64,000 bases of DNA from Paucimonas lemoignei (GTDB lineage Bacteria > Pseudomonadota > Gammaproteobacteria > Burkholderiales > Burkholderiaceae_D), in assembly GCF_004342585.1 (NCBI RefSeq), contig NZ_SLZQ01000008.1, positions 62,001 to 126,000 of the forward strand, written 5' to 3'. Position numbers and translations under genes: made by a program. Shown here in pieces: positions 34,738 through 46,929 of this stretch. Numbering within the stretch: the first letter of the stretch is position 1; each line of letters begins with the position of its first letter. A model generated the notes under the pieces. That model was not told where the DNA came from. It saw only the letters and a list, made by a program, of their open reading frames with translations, and did not search any database.

Positions 34738-35232
34738 TCAGGCGAGTTTGGCTGACGACACCAGCATGCCGTCGGCGTCGGCATAGATCCAGTCGCCCGG
34801 ATTGACCGTCACGCCGGCGATCGATACTTGAATATCCTTGTCGCCCACGCCCTTGCGGATACTGCGCTGCGGATGCGTGGCCAGGGCACGCACACCGATG
34901 TCGCAGGCATTGATTTCCTCGGAATCGCGGATGCAGCCGTTGACGACGATGCCGGCCCAGCCGTTCTTCTCGGCCAGCACGCCGAGATTGCCGCCGACCA
35001 GCGCGCAACGCAGGCTGCCGCCGCCGTCGACCACCAGAACATGGCCTTCGCCCGGCGTCTCCAGGGCGGCGCGCACCAGGACGTTATCCTCGAACACCTT
35101 CAGGGTACGGGCAGGGCCGGCAAAGGCAGCACGCTTGCCGAACGATTGGAATACCGGCGGCAGGACCGCCAGCGTGCCGGCGGCGATCTTGTCTTCGTTG
35201 GCGTCACAGATATCGCAGGTTGCAAAGCTCAT
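34738..35232 (-). CDS. rraA: RraA family protein (RNase E inhibitor-like or HMG/CHA aldolase-like)
   Basis: This 164-residue protein has the RraA fold, with [20 protein letters not shown] and [15 protein letters not shown]. coli RraA inhibits RNase E, while other members are 4-hydroxy-4-methyl-2-oxoglutarate aldolases. The GCIRD segment gives the R and D used by the aldolases, so both roles remain possible. It follows the MFS transporter gene by about 47 bases on the same strand and could be co-transcribed with it. Confidence 0.9.
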   Translation of the reverse strand: MSFATCDICDANEDKIAAGTLAVLPPVFQSFGKRAAFAGPARTLKVFEDNVLVRAALETPGEGHVLVVDGGGSLRCALVGGNLGVLAEKNGWAGIVVNGCIRDSEEINACDIGVRALATHPQRSIRKGVGDKDIQVSIAGVTVNPGDWIYADADGMLVSSAKLA

Positions 35233-35279
35233 GAGTTTCTCCCTGATGAAAATTGTTCAACCTGAAATTGTAAGCGCTT

Positions 35280-36527
35280 TCATGCTGCTTGCGTTGCGGC
35301 AGCGCGCCTTGCCGACCTGCCGCCGACATTGACGGCGGTGAGGATCGCCATGATCTGAAACACGCCGATCAAAAGGAATACCATGGCAGGATGGTGCGCA
35401 TCCATCAGCGCGCCGAACAGCAAGGGCCCGGTCGCCAAACCGATATCGAGGCCGGAATACACGACGCCATACACGCGGCCGGTGGCATTCTTCGGCGCAG
35501 CGGCGCGGATCAGCAAGTCGCGCGAAGGACCGGCGACACCGGCGCCGAAGCCGACCACGCCCATCAGTAGCACGACCATCCAGGCTGGGGTAATTGCCGC
35601 AGCAATCAGGATGGAAAAGGCACCGGACAAGGCAAAAGCCATCGCAATCGTGCGATCATGGCGGGTGGCCTTCGCGGCCAGAAAACCGCCCCACACCATG
35701 CCGCCAGCCGAAGCCAGCATGTATGCCGTCTGGCCGGCCGTAGCCGAAGCCATAGACATGTCATACAAATCGCGCAAGCCGGCGGCAGAAAAACTCTGGA
35801 TGCCGGCCAGCGCCATGGCGGTAATGAAGAAGAAGGCGAAACACATCCAGACGGCCGGCAGGCGGATGAAGCCAAGCGCCCCGCCCTCCTCCTGCGTGGT
35901 ACCGGCCGACTTGGCGGCAGCGGCCTCGCCATGCCCGGTTTGCAGCAGGTCGCGAAATACGAGCAGCACGGCCAGCCAGACAAACGGCACCGCAGCAGCG
36001 GCAGCCAGCGCAGTGCGCCAGCCTGCCACACCGGCAATCCCCGCCAGGAAGACCGGGGCGGCAGCCCAACCGAGATTGCCGGAAATGCCATGCACCGAAA
36101 AGGCATGCCCCAGGCGGCCGGGCGAGACGCGCTTGTTAAGCAAGGTGAAATCCGCCGGATGAAACACGCTATTGCCCAGGCCTGCCAGCATCGAACCCAC
36201 CAGCAGCATCCCGTAGTTTGGCGCCATTGACAGCGCCAGCGCCGACAAGCCCAACAAGGCCATGCCGGCAAACAGCACGGCACGGGCGCCGACGCGATCC
36301 ACCACGAAGCCGGCTGCCGCCTGGCCGACGCCGGAGACGACAAAAAACACCGTCATCAACAAGCCCAGTTCTGCATACGAGAGGTTGAATGCCGGCTTCA
36401 GCCACAGAAAGAGCGGCGCCAGGATCAGGTGGAAGAAATGCGATACGCCATGGGCGACGCCGACCAGGGCAATGACCTGGGCGTCCTGGCGCAGAGTTTG
36501 GGAAACGTTGGCAGCGGTGGCAGTCAT
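35280..36527 (-). CDS. MFS transporter
   Basis: This 415-residue membrane protein has about 12 hydrophobic segments and MFS features, such as FVVDRVGARAVLFAGMALLG between helices 2 and 3. Substrate and direction cannot be told. It is divergently transcribed from an AraC-type regulator that probably controls it; two inverted-repeat pairs lie in the 114-base gap. rraA follows on the same strand. Confidence 0.9.
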   Translation of the reverse strand: MTATAANVSQTLRQDAQVIALVGVAHGVSHFFHLILAPLFLWLKPAFNLSYAELGLLMTVFFVVSGVGQAAAGFVVDRVGARAVLFAGMALLGLSALALSMAPNYGMLLVGSMLAGLGNSVFHPADFTLLNKRVSPGRLGHAFSVHGISGNLGWAAAPVFLAGIAGVAGWRTALAAAAAVPFVWLAVLLVFRDLLQTGHGEAAAAKSAGTTQEEGGALGFIRLPAVWMCFAFFFITAMALAGIQSFSAAGLRDLYDMSMASATAGQTAYMLASAGGMVWGGFLAAKATRHDRTIAMAFALSGAFSILIAAAITPAWMVVLLMGVVGFGAGVAGPSRDLLIRAAAPKNATGRVYGVVYSGLDIGLATGPLLFGALMDAHHPAMVFLLIGVFQIMAILTAVNVGGRSARRAAATQAA

Positions 36528-36539
36528 GGTACGACTTAG

Positions 36540-36614
36540 AAATATTGGGATTTCAAAGTGTAGGCAAAATCGAAACGTCCGGTTTAAGATAACATGACAA
36601 TATTTATCGATTTT
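36540..36614. promoter_or_regulatory. Paired inverted repeats in the MFS/AraC divergent promoter region
   Basis: AAATATTG (36540-36547) is matched by CAATATTT (36598-36605), and AAAATCGA (36566-36573) by TCGATTTT (36607-36614). The two inverted pairs overlap in one short region between divergent starts, a typical place for AraC-family operators. Confidence 0.4.
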
Positions 36615-36641
36615 CGGCCAACCCGCTGAGTTCGCTTTTTC

Positions 36642-37442
36642 ATGGCTGCTTCACCCGTCACGCATACCCGCCTGCACCTGCCCGGCACAACCCCCAGCGC
36701 GGGCCGGCCGATCAGGATCGTCGCGCGCGATCTGGAAGCTCTGCAATTGCTGAAGCCACACCGCCATGACTGGGGCCAGATCACCTATGCCAAGGAAGGC
36801 GTTGTCCGCGTCACCGTGGCGGACAGCAGCTGGATCGTGCCGCCGCTGCGGGCCATCTGGATTCCACCCGATGCCGTACATGAGATACACGTTCTCGAGA
36901 AAGCAAAAATTCGCGCCCTGTATGTCCACAATACCGCCGCGCCATTCGCGGATAAGCAATGCAGGGTGATTGAAGTCTCGCCACTCTTGCGCGAATCGAT
37001 CGCCGCGTTCGAGCATGCTGAAATCGAATCCAGGCGGGAAGCTTTGCTTGCTGCGCTCATCCTCGATGAAATGCGCCATGCCGCGACGCTGCCGATGCGG
37101 ATCGCCCTGCCGGACGACAAGCGCTTGCGGACGCTGTGCAAAATGCTGATCGATTCTCCGTCAGCGATTGCCACGCTGGCTGAAGGCGCGCAGCGGGTAG
37201 GCGCGTCCGAACGTACCCTTGCCCGCTTGTTTCAGGCGGAACTCGGCGTGAGCTTTGGCGAATGGCGGCGGCAAATGCGCCTGGCGCACGCGGCGGCGCT
37301 GATTGCGCGCGGCATGCCGATGTCGCAGGTGGCGGCGGAACTGGGTTATGCCAGCCAGTCCGCTTTCTCCGCCATGTTCCGCAAAACCTTTGGGCAAACG
37401 CCATCGCAGTTTTTAGCCGGCCAGGCCTTGCATAATGGATAA
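36642..37442 (+). CDS. AraC-family transcriptional regulator with cupin N-domain
   Basis: This 266-residue protein has a cupin-like sensing domain (about 25-120, with PHRHDWGQI and WIPPDAVHEI giving possible metal/ligand residues) and a double helix-turn-helix (about 165-260, with VGASERTLARLFQAELG and GYASQSAFSAMFRKTFG). It is divergent to the MFS gene, which is its most likely target. Members with this layout often respond to small organic molecules. The effector is not known. Confidence 0.9.
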   Translation: MAASPVTHTRLHLPGTTPSAGRPIRIVARDLEALQLLKPHRHDWGQITYAKEGVVRVTVADSSWIVPPLRAIWIPPDAVHEIHVLEKAKIRALYVHNTAAPFADKQCRVIEVSPLLRESIAAFEHAEIESRREALLAALILDEMRHAATLPMRIALPDDKRLRTLCKMLIDSPSAIATLAEGAQRVGASERTLARLFQAELGVSFGEWRRQMRLAHAAALIARGMPMSQVAAELGYASQSAFSAMFRKTFGQTPSQFLAGQALHNG

Positions 37443-37648
37443 CGTATGCTGCTGGCGTAGCGGAAGCGCTGCAAATGCCAGGCGGGGACGTTAAAATAGC
37501 CCAAGCACCATGGAAAATGATGGATTGCCTTCCTGGATTTTCCCCCGCCGACCGAGCCACTGTTCCCTGCGCGAATACTCACTTGCCGAATTGACATTCG
37601 GATAGGCTCAGGGCACATTACGCACAACTTATTTTTTGGAAGAGAACC

Positions 37649-39511
37649 ATGCCTCAGTATCGCTCCCGGACCACGACCCACGGCCGCAACATGGCTGGCG
37701 CACGCGCCCTCTGGCGTGCCACAGGCATGAAGGATAATGACTTCGACAAGCCGATCATCGCCGTCGTCAATTCCTTCACGCAGTTCGTGCCGGGTCACGT
37801 GCACCTGAAAGACCTGGGTCAACTGGTCGCGCGCGAGATCGAGGCAGCCGGCGGCGTCGCCAAGGAATTCAACACCATCGCCGTCGATGACGGCATCGCC
37901 ATGGGCCATGGCGGCATGCTCTACTCCTTGCCTTCGCGCGACCTGATCGCCGACTCGGTGGAATACATGGTCAACGCCCACTGCGCCGATGCGATGGTGT
38001 GCATCTCCAATTGCGACAAGATCACGCCGGGCATGCTGATGGCGGCCTTCCGCCTGAATATCCCGGTCGTGTTCGTCTCCGGCGGCCCGATGGAAGCCGG
38101 CAAGGTATTGAAGGTAGTGGATGGCTCCAAGAAGATCATCAAGCTCGACCTGGTCGACGCCATGATCCAGGCCGGCGACTCGAAGATCAGCGACGCCGAC
38201 GTTGCCGAAGTCGAGCGTTCCGCCTGCCCGACCTGCGGTTCCTGCTCAGGCATGTTCACTGCCAACTCGATGAACTGCCTGACTGAAGCGCTGGGCCTGT
38301 CCCTGCCGGGCAATGGCACCACCCTGGCCACGCATGCCGACCGCAAGGAACTGTTCCTGCGCGCCGGTCGCCTGATCGTCGATCTGGCCAAGCGTTATTA
38401 TGAGCAGGACGATGCTTCGGTCCTGCCGCGCAACATCGCCACCAAGGCGACGTTCGAAAACGCCATGGCGCTCGACGTCTCGATGGGCGGCTCGACCAAC
38501 ACCGTGCTGCACCTGCTGGCCGCTGCGCATGAAGCCGAAGTGCCTTTCACCATGGCCGACATCGACCGCATCTCGCGCAAGGTACCCTGCCTGTGCAAGG
38601 TGGCGCCGATGACCGACAAGTACCACATCGAAGACGTGCACCGCGCCGGCGGCATCATGGGCATCCTGGGCGAGCTGAATCGCGCCGGCCTGCTCGACAC
38701 CTCGGTGCCGACCATCCATGCGAAGACGCTCGGCGAAGCCATCGAGCGCAACGATATCAAGTCCAGCGACGATCCGGCCGTGCACAAGCTGTTCAGTGCC
38801 GCGCCGGGCGGCGTGCCGACGCAAGTCGCCTTCTCGCAAGAGAACCGTTTCGAATCGCTCGACACCGACCGCAGCACCGGCTGCATCCGCGACCTGGAGC
38901 ATGCCTACTCCAAGGATGGCGGCCTCGCTGTCCTGTACGGCAACCTCGCCGAGAAAGGCTGCATCGTCAAGACCGCCGGCGTGGATGAAAGCATCCTCGT
39001 CTTCAGCGGCAAGGCGCGCGTGTTCGAAAGCCAGGACGCTGCCGTCGAAGGCATCCTTGGCGACACCGTGCATGCCGGCGATGTCGTCATCATCCGTTAC
39101 GAAGGCCCGAAAGGCGGCCCGGGCATGCAGGAAATGCTCTACCCGACTTCGTACATCAAGTCCAAGGGCCTGGGCAAGCAATGCGCCCTGCTGACCGATG
39201 GACGCTTCTCCGGTGGTTCGTCAGGTCTGGTGATCGGCCACGCTTCACCGGAAGCGGCGGAAGGCGGCGCCATCGGCCTGGTCGAAGAAGGCGACATGAT
39301 CGACATCGATATCCCGAACCGTCGCATCAGCCTGCGCATCAGCGATGAAGAACTGGCCAAGCGCCGCGCCGCCATGGAAGCCAAGGGCGCCGATGCCTGG
39401 AAGCCGGTCGAGCGCGAGCGCTATGTCTCGCAGGCTTTGCAAGCGTACGCTGCGCTGGCAACGTCTGCGGATCGCGGCGCGGTGCGCGATTTGTCGCAAT
39501 TGAAACGTTAA
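37649..39511 (+). CDS. ilvD: Dihydroxy-acid dehydratase
   Basis: This 620-residue iron-sulfur enzyme makes 2-keto acids in valine, isoleucine and leucine synthesis. Cluster ligands sit in CISNCDK and [18 protein letters not shown], and GRFSGGSSG lies near the C-terminus. Length is standard for the long (E. coli-like) form. GGAAGAGAACC precedes the start. It is a single gene, followed by a strong terminator. No attenuator-type leader is obvious in the 205 bases upstream. Confidence 0.97.
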   Translation: MPQYRSRTTTHGRNMAGARALWRATGMKDNDFDKPIIAVVNSFTQFVPGHVHLKDLGQLVAREIEAAGGVAKEFNTIAVDDGIAMGHGGMLYSLPSRDLIADSVEYMVNAHCADAMVCISNCDKITPGMLMAAFRLNIPVVFVSGGPMEAGKVLKVVDGSKKIIKLDLVDAMIQAGDSKISDADVAEVERSACPTCGSCSGMFTANSMNCLTEALGLSLPGNGTTLATHADRKELFLRAGRLIVDLAKRYYEQDDASVLPRNIATKATFENAMALDVSMGGSTNTVLHLLAAAHEAEVPFTMADIDRISRKVPCLCKVAPMTDKYHIEDVHRAGGIMGILGELNRAGLLDTSVPTIHAKTLGEAIERNDIKSSDDPAVHKLFSAAPGGVPTQVAFSQENRFESLDTDRSTGCIRDLEHAYSKDGGLAVLYGNLAEKGCIVKTAGVDESILVFSGKARVFESQDAAVEGILGDTVHAGDVVIIRYEGPKGGPGMQEMLYPTSYIKSKGLGKQCALLTDGRFSGGSSGLVIGHASPEAAEGGAIGLVEEGDMIDIDIPNRRISLRISDEELAKRRAAMEAKGADAWKPVERERYVSQALQAYAALATSADRGAVRDLSQLKR

Positions 39512-39519
39512 ATAAAATT

Positions 39520-39571
39520 GGGATGCCATGAAGTGACATAAGTCTTCACGGCATCCCACATATTTCTTTTT
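39520..39571 (+). terminator. Rho-independent terminator of ilvD
   Basis: GGGATGCC (39520-39527) and TGAAG pair with CTTCA and GGCATCCC (ending 39557), with one mismatch and a ten-base loop, then ATATTTCTTTTT. Confidence 0.82.
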
Positions 39572-39648
39572 GAGAGACAGAGCACAAGGCTTTTCAGCCT
39601 TTTCCGCTGAAGTCCCTAACGCATCATCGAAATGCAGGACATACGCAG

Positions 39649-40140
39649 CTATCGGATGGGCGGCGTGTCAGTGGAAATAATTGTCTGCAGCGTAGTCCCG
39701 CCAATCGCGGCACATTCCGGCTTATTTGAATCGGTCCATTTCACGGCGATTCCTCTGACCACTGGACGTACTACGCGCCATGGAAAAAAACCAAATCGTT
39801 GAGATCCCGTGTAGCGGATAATCGCGTCTGCTCCTGCCATTCTTGCATTATCAGCTAGCCGGGGAAGAATGTCTCTCACGCTGCCGTAGCTACCCTTCCC
39901 AACTTTCAGCTTTCTGATCACTGTGTATTTTTGCTCGGCTGGTGGATAGCCAGCAAAGAAACAAAAACCACCCAGATCATTAATCAGCCGATTTGCTTCC
40001 GCGGCATCAGAGCTTGGCGTAACCTCGACTTCATCACTGGAATTATCAGAGGACTGACGTTCCTGCGTCTCATCGGCGGCTAAAGCCACGTTGAATACAA
40101 ATGCCAACGCGATTGCTGGCACAACATGCTGCCGCTTCAT
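39649..40140 (-). CDS. Exported hypothetical protein (163 aa), YbjQ/DUF4156-like
   Basis: The product has a signal peptide (HVVPAIALAFVFNVALA), an acidic Ser-rich linker and a C-terminal domain with LPRLADNARMAGADAIIRYTG, a pattern seen in small YbjQ- or DUF4156-like envelope proteins. Two cysteines, one in the linker boundary (GGFCFF) and one near the end (PECAAI), could form a disulfide. It follows the RDD protein gene on the same strand after about 38 bases. Function unknown. Confidence 0.62.
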   Translation of the reverse strand: MKRQHVVPAIALAFVFNVALAADETQERQSSDNSSDEVEVTPSSDAAEANRLINDLGGFCFFAGYPPAEQKYTVIRKLKVGKGSYGSVRDILPRLADNARMAGADAIIRYTGSQRFGFFPWRVVRPVVRGIAVKWTDSNKPECAAIGGTTLQTIISTDTPPIR

Positions 40141-40178
40141 TATGTTTCACCTGTTCCCGTTAAAAAAATAACCTTTGC

Positions 40179-40691
40179 TCAGTCGCTTTTCGCCTTGATC
40201 ACCTTGGTACCGGCGATCAAATCATGCACGCAGCGGCGTTCCGCGGTAAAAATAAACAGCACGTCGATCAGCGGCAGAATCTGGCCCACGGCAGGAATCA
40301 CGCTGACCGCGGAAATAGGCAGATAGCGTCGCAAAACGATTTTCCAGAAATCGGCAGTATTGTCATTCAAGTCGACGATCTTGATGCCCATGACTTTCTT
40401 ACCGATGGTTTGGCCGTTACGCTTTAAAAAATAACCGTGCACGAGTATGAAAATAACGAACGCGACCGCAGTCAGCGCCAGCGTCAACATCAGCGGCGGC
40501 GTCTGGCCGCGCCTGGAATAGTCAAACAGACCAAAGGCAAACAGGAAGGGTGCGCCGCAGACAAAGCCGATGATGGCGTCCAGGATACCGGCCCAGAACC
40601 TTTGCCAGCGCGTGGCAAGCTCGATGGCTGAAGTGTCTTCCTCGACCCTGAGAACGGCATCCGGCGGGAGATAGGGATTGGCATGGCTCAT
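40179..40691 (-). CDS. RDD family membrane protein
   Basis: The start at 40691 gives 170 residues: a short hydrophilic N-terminus with PYLPP, then the RDD domain with RFWAGILDAIIGF (the R and D of the family) and three hydrophobic segments, ending LPLIDVLFIFTAERRCVHDLIAGTKV. The frame is open 42 codons upstream, but those residues are not RDD-like. RDD proteins are small membrane proteins of unclear role, some linked to transport. It is followed by the exported protein gene at 39649, likely co-transcribed. Confidence 0.86.
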   Translation of the reverse strand: MSHANPYLPPDAVLRVEEDTSAIELATRWQRFWAGILDAIIGFVCGAPFLFAFGLFDYSRRGQTPPLMLTLALTAVAFVIFILVHGYFLKRNGQTIGKKVMGIKIVDLNDNTADFWKIVLRRYLPISAVSVIPAVGQILPLIDVLFIFTAERRCVHDLIAGTKVIKAKSD

Positions 40692-40913
40692 AATGACGTC
40701 GCCTTTATAAGATTGTGGTGGACGTAGGATGCGAATGCTGTATATCCGATATGTGGATACAGCCCCGATCATTATTATTGCCTTGCCAAGTGTGGACGCT
40801 CTGCGCGTCGCTTGCAATAGCCGGACGGACGAAACCGGGGCAGCTCGTCTTATTGATGCAACAAGCCGAAGATTTCGCCTTTGAAGAAGCCGCCACGTCG
40901 GCGCACTTTGTTT

Positions 40914-43190
40914 TCAGGCTGATTGACGGGGCGATTGTTGAAGCGGAATGCTGAAGAAAAACTGGCTTCCGCTTCCCACGACACTTTGCGCCCAGATGCG
41001 ACCGCCATGCTTTTCGACGATGCCCTTGGCAATGGACAGGCCAAGCCCGGTCCCCATCGACTTTGCGTGGTCTTCCTGCCAGAAGCGTTTAAAGATGCGT
41101 GAAAGGTGCTCCGGCGCGATCCCGACACCGGTATCGGCAACGCAGAAGACAAGGTCATCGCCCTCCGGCGCTACCGAGACTGTTATCCGCCCGCCTGCCG
41201 GCGTGAACTTGAGGGCGTTGCTGATCAGGTTTCCGAGCACTTGCCCGATCCGCGCACGATCGCACGGCACCTGCACACCTAGCGCATCGGACACGGCTTC
41301 GATTTGCACCGACTTCTTCTCTGCCAACGGAATAACCAGGTCAATGGCATCATGCACGAGGCTTCCGGCATCCGCCATTTTCACCTGCAGCTCGAGCTCT
41401 CCGGCATCCACCCTTGCCATATCCAGCACATCGCTGGCAAGGTGTTCAATCGCTTGCGCGGCGCGCATCCCCCGCTGAACCAGGGTCTGCATCATTTCGG
41501 CGCTGCGCGGCGCGCCATGCAGCAATAGCTGGAAAGTCATCTCGATCACGCTAAGCGGCGTACGCAAGTCATGCGACACCATTTGCGCGAGGCTTTCCTT
41601 CTCCTGCGCGATACGCTCGGCCCTGGATCTTTCCAGCTGCTCCTTGCGAAACTCGCGCTGCAGGTCCAGCGCAAGAATGCTCTTGCGCAGCTCTTCGATC
41701 GCCTCGATTTCCACTTTCTTCCATGGCTCGGCCACGCCTTCCATGACTTCCTGCCATGAATGAAAGGAGGACCGCGGATGGAGAGTCAGCTGATCGCCTT
41801 CTTGCATCACCGCCTTTTGCGGGTTGCCCGCCCACGTGACGGTAGTCGCCGCTTCAGGGCGAAACCACAATATGTAATTACGCTCGGTCTTGGGAATCAG
41901 AACCGCAATCAAGCCGCTGGCAATATCCTTGTAGGCCCACGCTTGCGGATTATGAATGCTCAGGCGATTGGTGTTGAACAGGCTTTCACCGCCATGATGC
42001 TGCACCAGCCAATCGACCAGCTGTTCGATTTGTTGTTCAGACGGCGTTTTGCCGATGATTGTCCACTTGCTGTCGTGGTAGATCGCCGCAGCCGCACCGG
42101 TAGCGGCAGCCATGTCCAGCATGTTGGGGCAGTACTGCACCAGGCCCTGGACCAGATCGTCTTCCTGCTCCATGTAGGCGATCAGCTGGGCATGCACTTC
42201 GCGGAGTTCGGCGCGATAGTGCAGGTCTTCCAGCGATTCTTTCAACTTGAGCTGCGACGAGACCAGCTGGCCGATCATCTTTGCCGCCAGGCGGCTATCC
42301 GCGTCGATGCGTCGTGGCGATGCATGATGGCAAGCGATCAGCCCCCACAGCTTGCCGTCGTCGACCAGGGAAATCGTCAGCGTGGCCTTGACCTGCATGT
42401 TGCGCAGGTATTCGAGATGAACCGGCGAGACGCTCCGCAACAATGCGCGTCCCAGATCGAGCGGCGCGCCATTCTGTGGATTGATGCCCGGATAAAGCGC
42501 TGCCGGCTCGTAGTCGACGTCCGGAATCATGCGGATCCAGTTTTCTAGAAAGACTGCCCTCGCCTGGGCGGGAATATCGGATGCGGGGAAATGGTGGTTA
42601 AGGTAGGCGTCCATATGCGGCGCGCATGCTTCCGCAATGACCTTGCCATGCCATTCCTCGTTAAATTGATACAGCATGACCCTGTCAAAGCCGGTCACGG
42701 CTTTCACCTGCTGCACGGCGGCTTCGCAGAGTTGCTGCAGGTTGCTGGTGGATTGCAGCGCCTGCACCGCATCGCGTATTTTCCGATGAAAGGTCAAGGC
42801 ATCGCAGACCGGGGGGATGCCGCGCTCGAGCTCGACGATCAGGCTGCCGCGATGCCGGTGCGCGCTCAGCTCCCAATCTTGCCGGGCCGGTCTGCCCGGA
42901 GAACATAATGTGAGATTGAAAGGAGTTTGTTCCCGCAGCTTTTCCTGCTTCAGATACTGCTGCAGAGACTGAAGTTGGTCGGGTACGACCAGTTCGCCAA
43001 AATATTTCCCAATCAATTCAGAGGGGGCAATGCCAAGCTCTTTCGAGCAATTTTCGCTGGCATTTCGTATTTGCAGGCTTGGCCAATCCAGACTGAGCAA
43101 TACACCGAAAGGCTGAATGGCACCGGGAATATGAATCGGCTCGCTCTCACAGGAACGCAAAAGGTCTGTGTGATTTTGTTTAATTTCCAT
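40914..43190 (-). CDS. bphP: Bacteriophytochrome sensor histidine kinase
   Basis: The start at 43190 gives 758 residues. Domains in order: PAS-like N-domain with the biliverdin-attaching cysteine in RSCESEPIHIPGAIQP (C14), GAF with PASDIPAQAR and SPVHLEYLRNM, PHY (about 330-500), HisKA with SHDLRTPLS, and a HATPase domain (NLISNALKFTP, DTGVGIAPEH, GTGLGLSIAK). It should sense red/far-red light through biliverdin. No heme oxygenase or response regulator gene lies beside it here, so chromophore and output partner must be encoded elsewhere. Confidence 0.95.
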   Translation of the reverse strand: MEIKQNHTDLLRSCESEPIHIPGAIQPFGVLLSLDWPSLQIRNASENCSKELGIAPSELIGKYFGELVVPDQLQSLQQYLKQEKLREQTPFNLTLCSPGRPARQDWELSAHRHRGSLIVELERGIPPVCDALTFHRKIRDAVQALQSTSNLQQLCEAAVQQVKAVTGFDRVMLYQFNEEWHGKVIAEACAPHMDAYLNHHFPASDIPAQARAVFLENWIRMIPDVDYEPAALYPGINPQNGAPLDLGRALLRSVSPVHLEYLRNMQVKATLTISLVDDGKLWGLIACHHASPRRIDADSRLAAKMIGQLVSSQLKLKESLEDLHYRAELREVHAQLIAYMEQEDDLVQGLVQYCPNMLDMAAATGAAAAIYHDSKWTIIGKTPSEQQIEQLVDWLVQHHGGESLFNTNRLSIHNPQAWAYKDIASGLIAVLIPKTERNYILWFRPEAATTVTWAGNPQKAVMQEGDQLTLHPRSSFHSWQEVMEGVAEPWKKVEIEAIEELRKSILALDLQREFRKEQLERSRAERIAQEKESLAQMVSHDLRTPLSVIEMTFQLLLHGAPRSAEMMQTLVQRGMRAAQAIEHLASDVLDMARVDAGELELQVKMADAGSLVHDAIDLVIPLAEKKSVQIEAVSDALGVQVPCDRARIGQVLGNLISNALKFTPAGGRITVSVAPEGDDLVFCVADTGVGIAPEHLSRIFKRFWQEDHAKSMGTGLGLSIAKGIVEKHGGRIWAQSVVGSGSQFFFSIPLQQSPRQSA

Positions 43191-43439
43191 GCCTACATTT
43201 CCCGCGCTCAACATTTAAACTTATTTCATTATTACCCATAAATCGATTTGCCGTTACCAAACGTCAAATATTAAATACTAGGAGATTCAATAAATTGAAC
43301 GCGGACGACTATGCAGGTTCATCATTTCCGCAGCGATAAAGCAGGATGGATCACGCACTTAGCCCAACTTCTCAGGCTTTCGGAACAATCGCACCTTTCC
43401 CGCATCGAAGATTTTTACCAATATACTAACGAGGCTGAT

Positions 43440-43916
43440 ATGAACGCAACCTGGATTGTTTCAGCGAATGCCAGCCGGGCACGCTTTTTTTCCCAGATGC
43501 AGACGGAAGATCATCTGGAAGAAGTCAATGACATGATCAATGACGCGGTGCGTCAGCGTATGCTCGAAGCCAGTGAGACAGACAAGCTCGGTCCGACCTC
43601 CGCCACAAAGAGCATGCATAACACGGGCGGAGCCACGCCGAACAAACTGTACGAACCTGCCCAGACCCCGGATCAGCACCAGGCGGAGCTGTTTGCGAGG
43701 GACATCATTAATTATCTACTGCAGTCCCATCGCGAGGGACGCTTCCAGCAACTCTCGCTTGTCGTGTCGCCGAAATTTCTGGGCATGCTGCGCTCGCTGA
43801 TGCCGGCGGAACTGGAGTCGGTGGTAAGCATGGAACTCAACAAGGATTACACCCAGTTCAGCGGCGATCAGCTGCTTGAGCAGATCAAGGGACAAGTGGC
43901 GAAAAAATCGTCCTGA
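43440..43916 (+). CDS. Host attachment family protein
   Basis: The start at 43440, after GAGG, gives 158 residues; the frame is open 43 codons upstream without family sequence. MNATWIVSANASRARFF and the C-terminal KFLGMLRSLM fit the host attachment protein family first noted in rhizobia. Members are also found in non-symbionts. The fold resembles an RNase-H-like or eRF1-like domain by repute, and the real function is unclear. It is divergent to the bacteriophytochrome gene over about 250 bases and ends before a shared terminator. Confidence 0.85.
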   Translation: MNATWIVSANASRARFFSQMQTEDHLEEVNDMINDAVRQRMLEASETDKLGPTSATKSMHNTGGATPNKLYEPAQTPDQHQAELFARDIINYLLQSHREGRFQQLSLVVSPKFLGMLRSLMPAELESVVSMELNKDYTQFSGDQLLEQIKGQVAKKSS

Positions 43917-44056
43917 ACTTAAGGAATGACGGACATATTGAAGCCGAGGCTGGCGGCGCGCACGCAGCCGCCTTCATCATGAACAGAAAGCCAGCCTAAG
44001 TTGGTGAGCATGTCCAGGCAGTCAGAGTCAGCGAACTTCATACGATAAAGTCATGC

Positions 44057-44090
44057 AAAAAAAGCCGCTCGCTGCATCAGCGGGCGGCTT
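44057..44090. terminator. Terminator shared by clpB and the host-attachment gene
   Basis: AAGCCGCTCGCTG (44062-44074) pairs with CAGCGGGCGGCTT (44078-44090), one mismatch, three-base loop. On the minus strand it is followed by a run of seven T (44063-44057), a clear end for clpB; on the plus strand TTTTC follows. Confidence 0.82.
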
Positions 44091-44148
44091 TTCACTGGCA
44101 CAGCCAAACGGCATCGGCTGAATATATCAGCGGGGTAGATCAGCTGGA

Positions 44149-46734
<2,586 letters not shown>

Positions 46735-46769
46735 CTTTCACACTCCAGAATTTGTTGGTTGGCTGGTAA

Positions 46770-46795
46770 GTGGGGATCGAACGTCGCATTTCAAG
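46770..46795 (-). promoter_or_regulatory. Sigma-32 heat-shock promoter of clpB
   Basis: On the minus strand CTTGAAA (46795-46789), a 13-base spacer and CCCCAC (46775-46770) match the heat-shock consensus CTTGAAA-N11-16-CCCCAT closely. The predicted transcript start is near 46763, about 29 bases before the ATG. Confidence 0.85.
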
Positions 46796-46929
46796 AAAGC
46801 GGCTGGCGCATCGCTCTTGCGCCGATCTCCTGGCTCTCTTCAAGAAGGACTCGCCAAGCGAATGCCGGAAAAAACAGCGCCCAGATGTATTGCACTACAA
46901 CAACATCATCATCAAGCTATCCAGGGTAA

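Noticed and set aside
34506-34784. 92-residue minus-strand frame near the rraA 3' end
   Set aside because: It overlaps rraA in another frame, has no ribosome site, and its composition is not protein-like.
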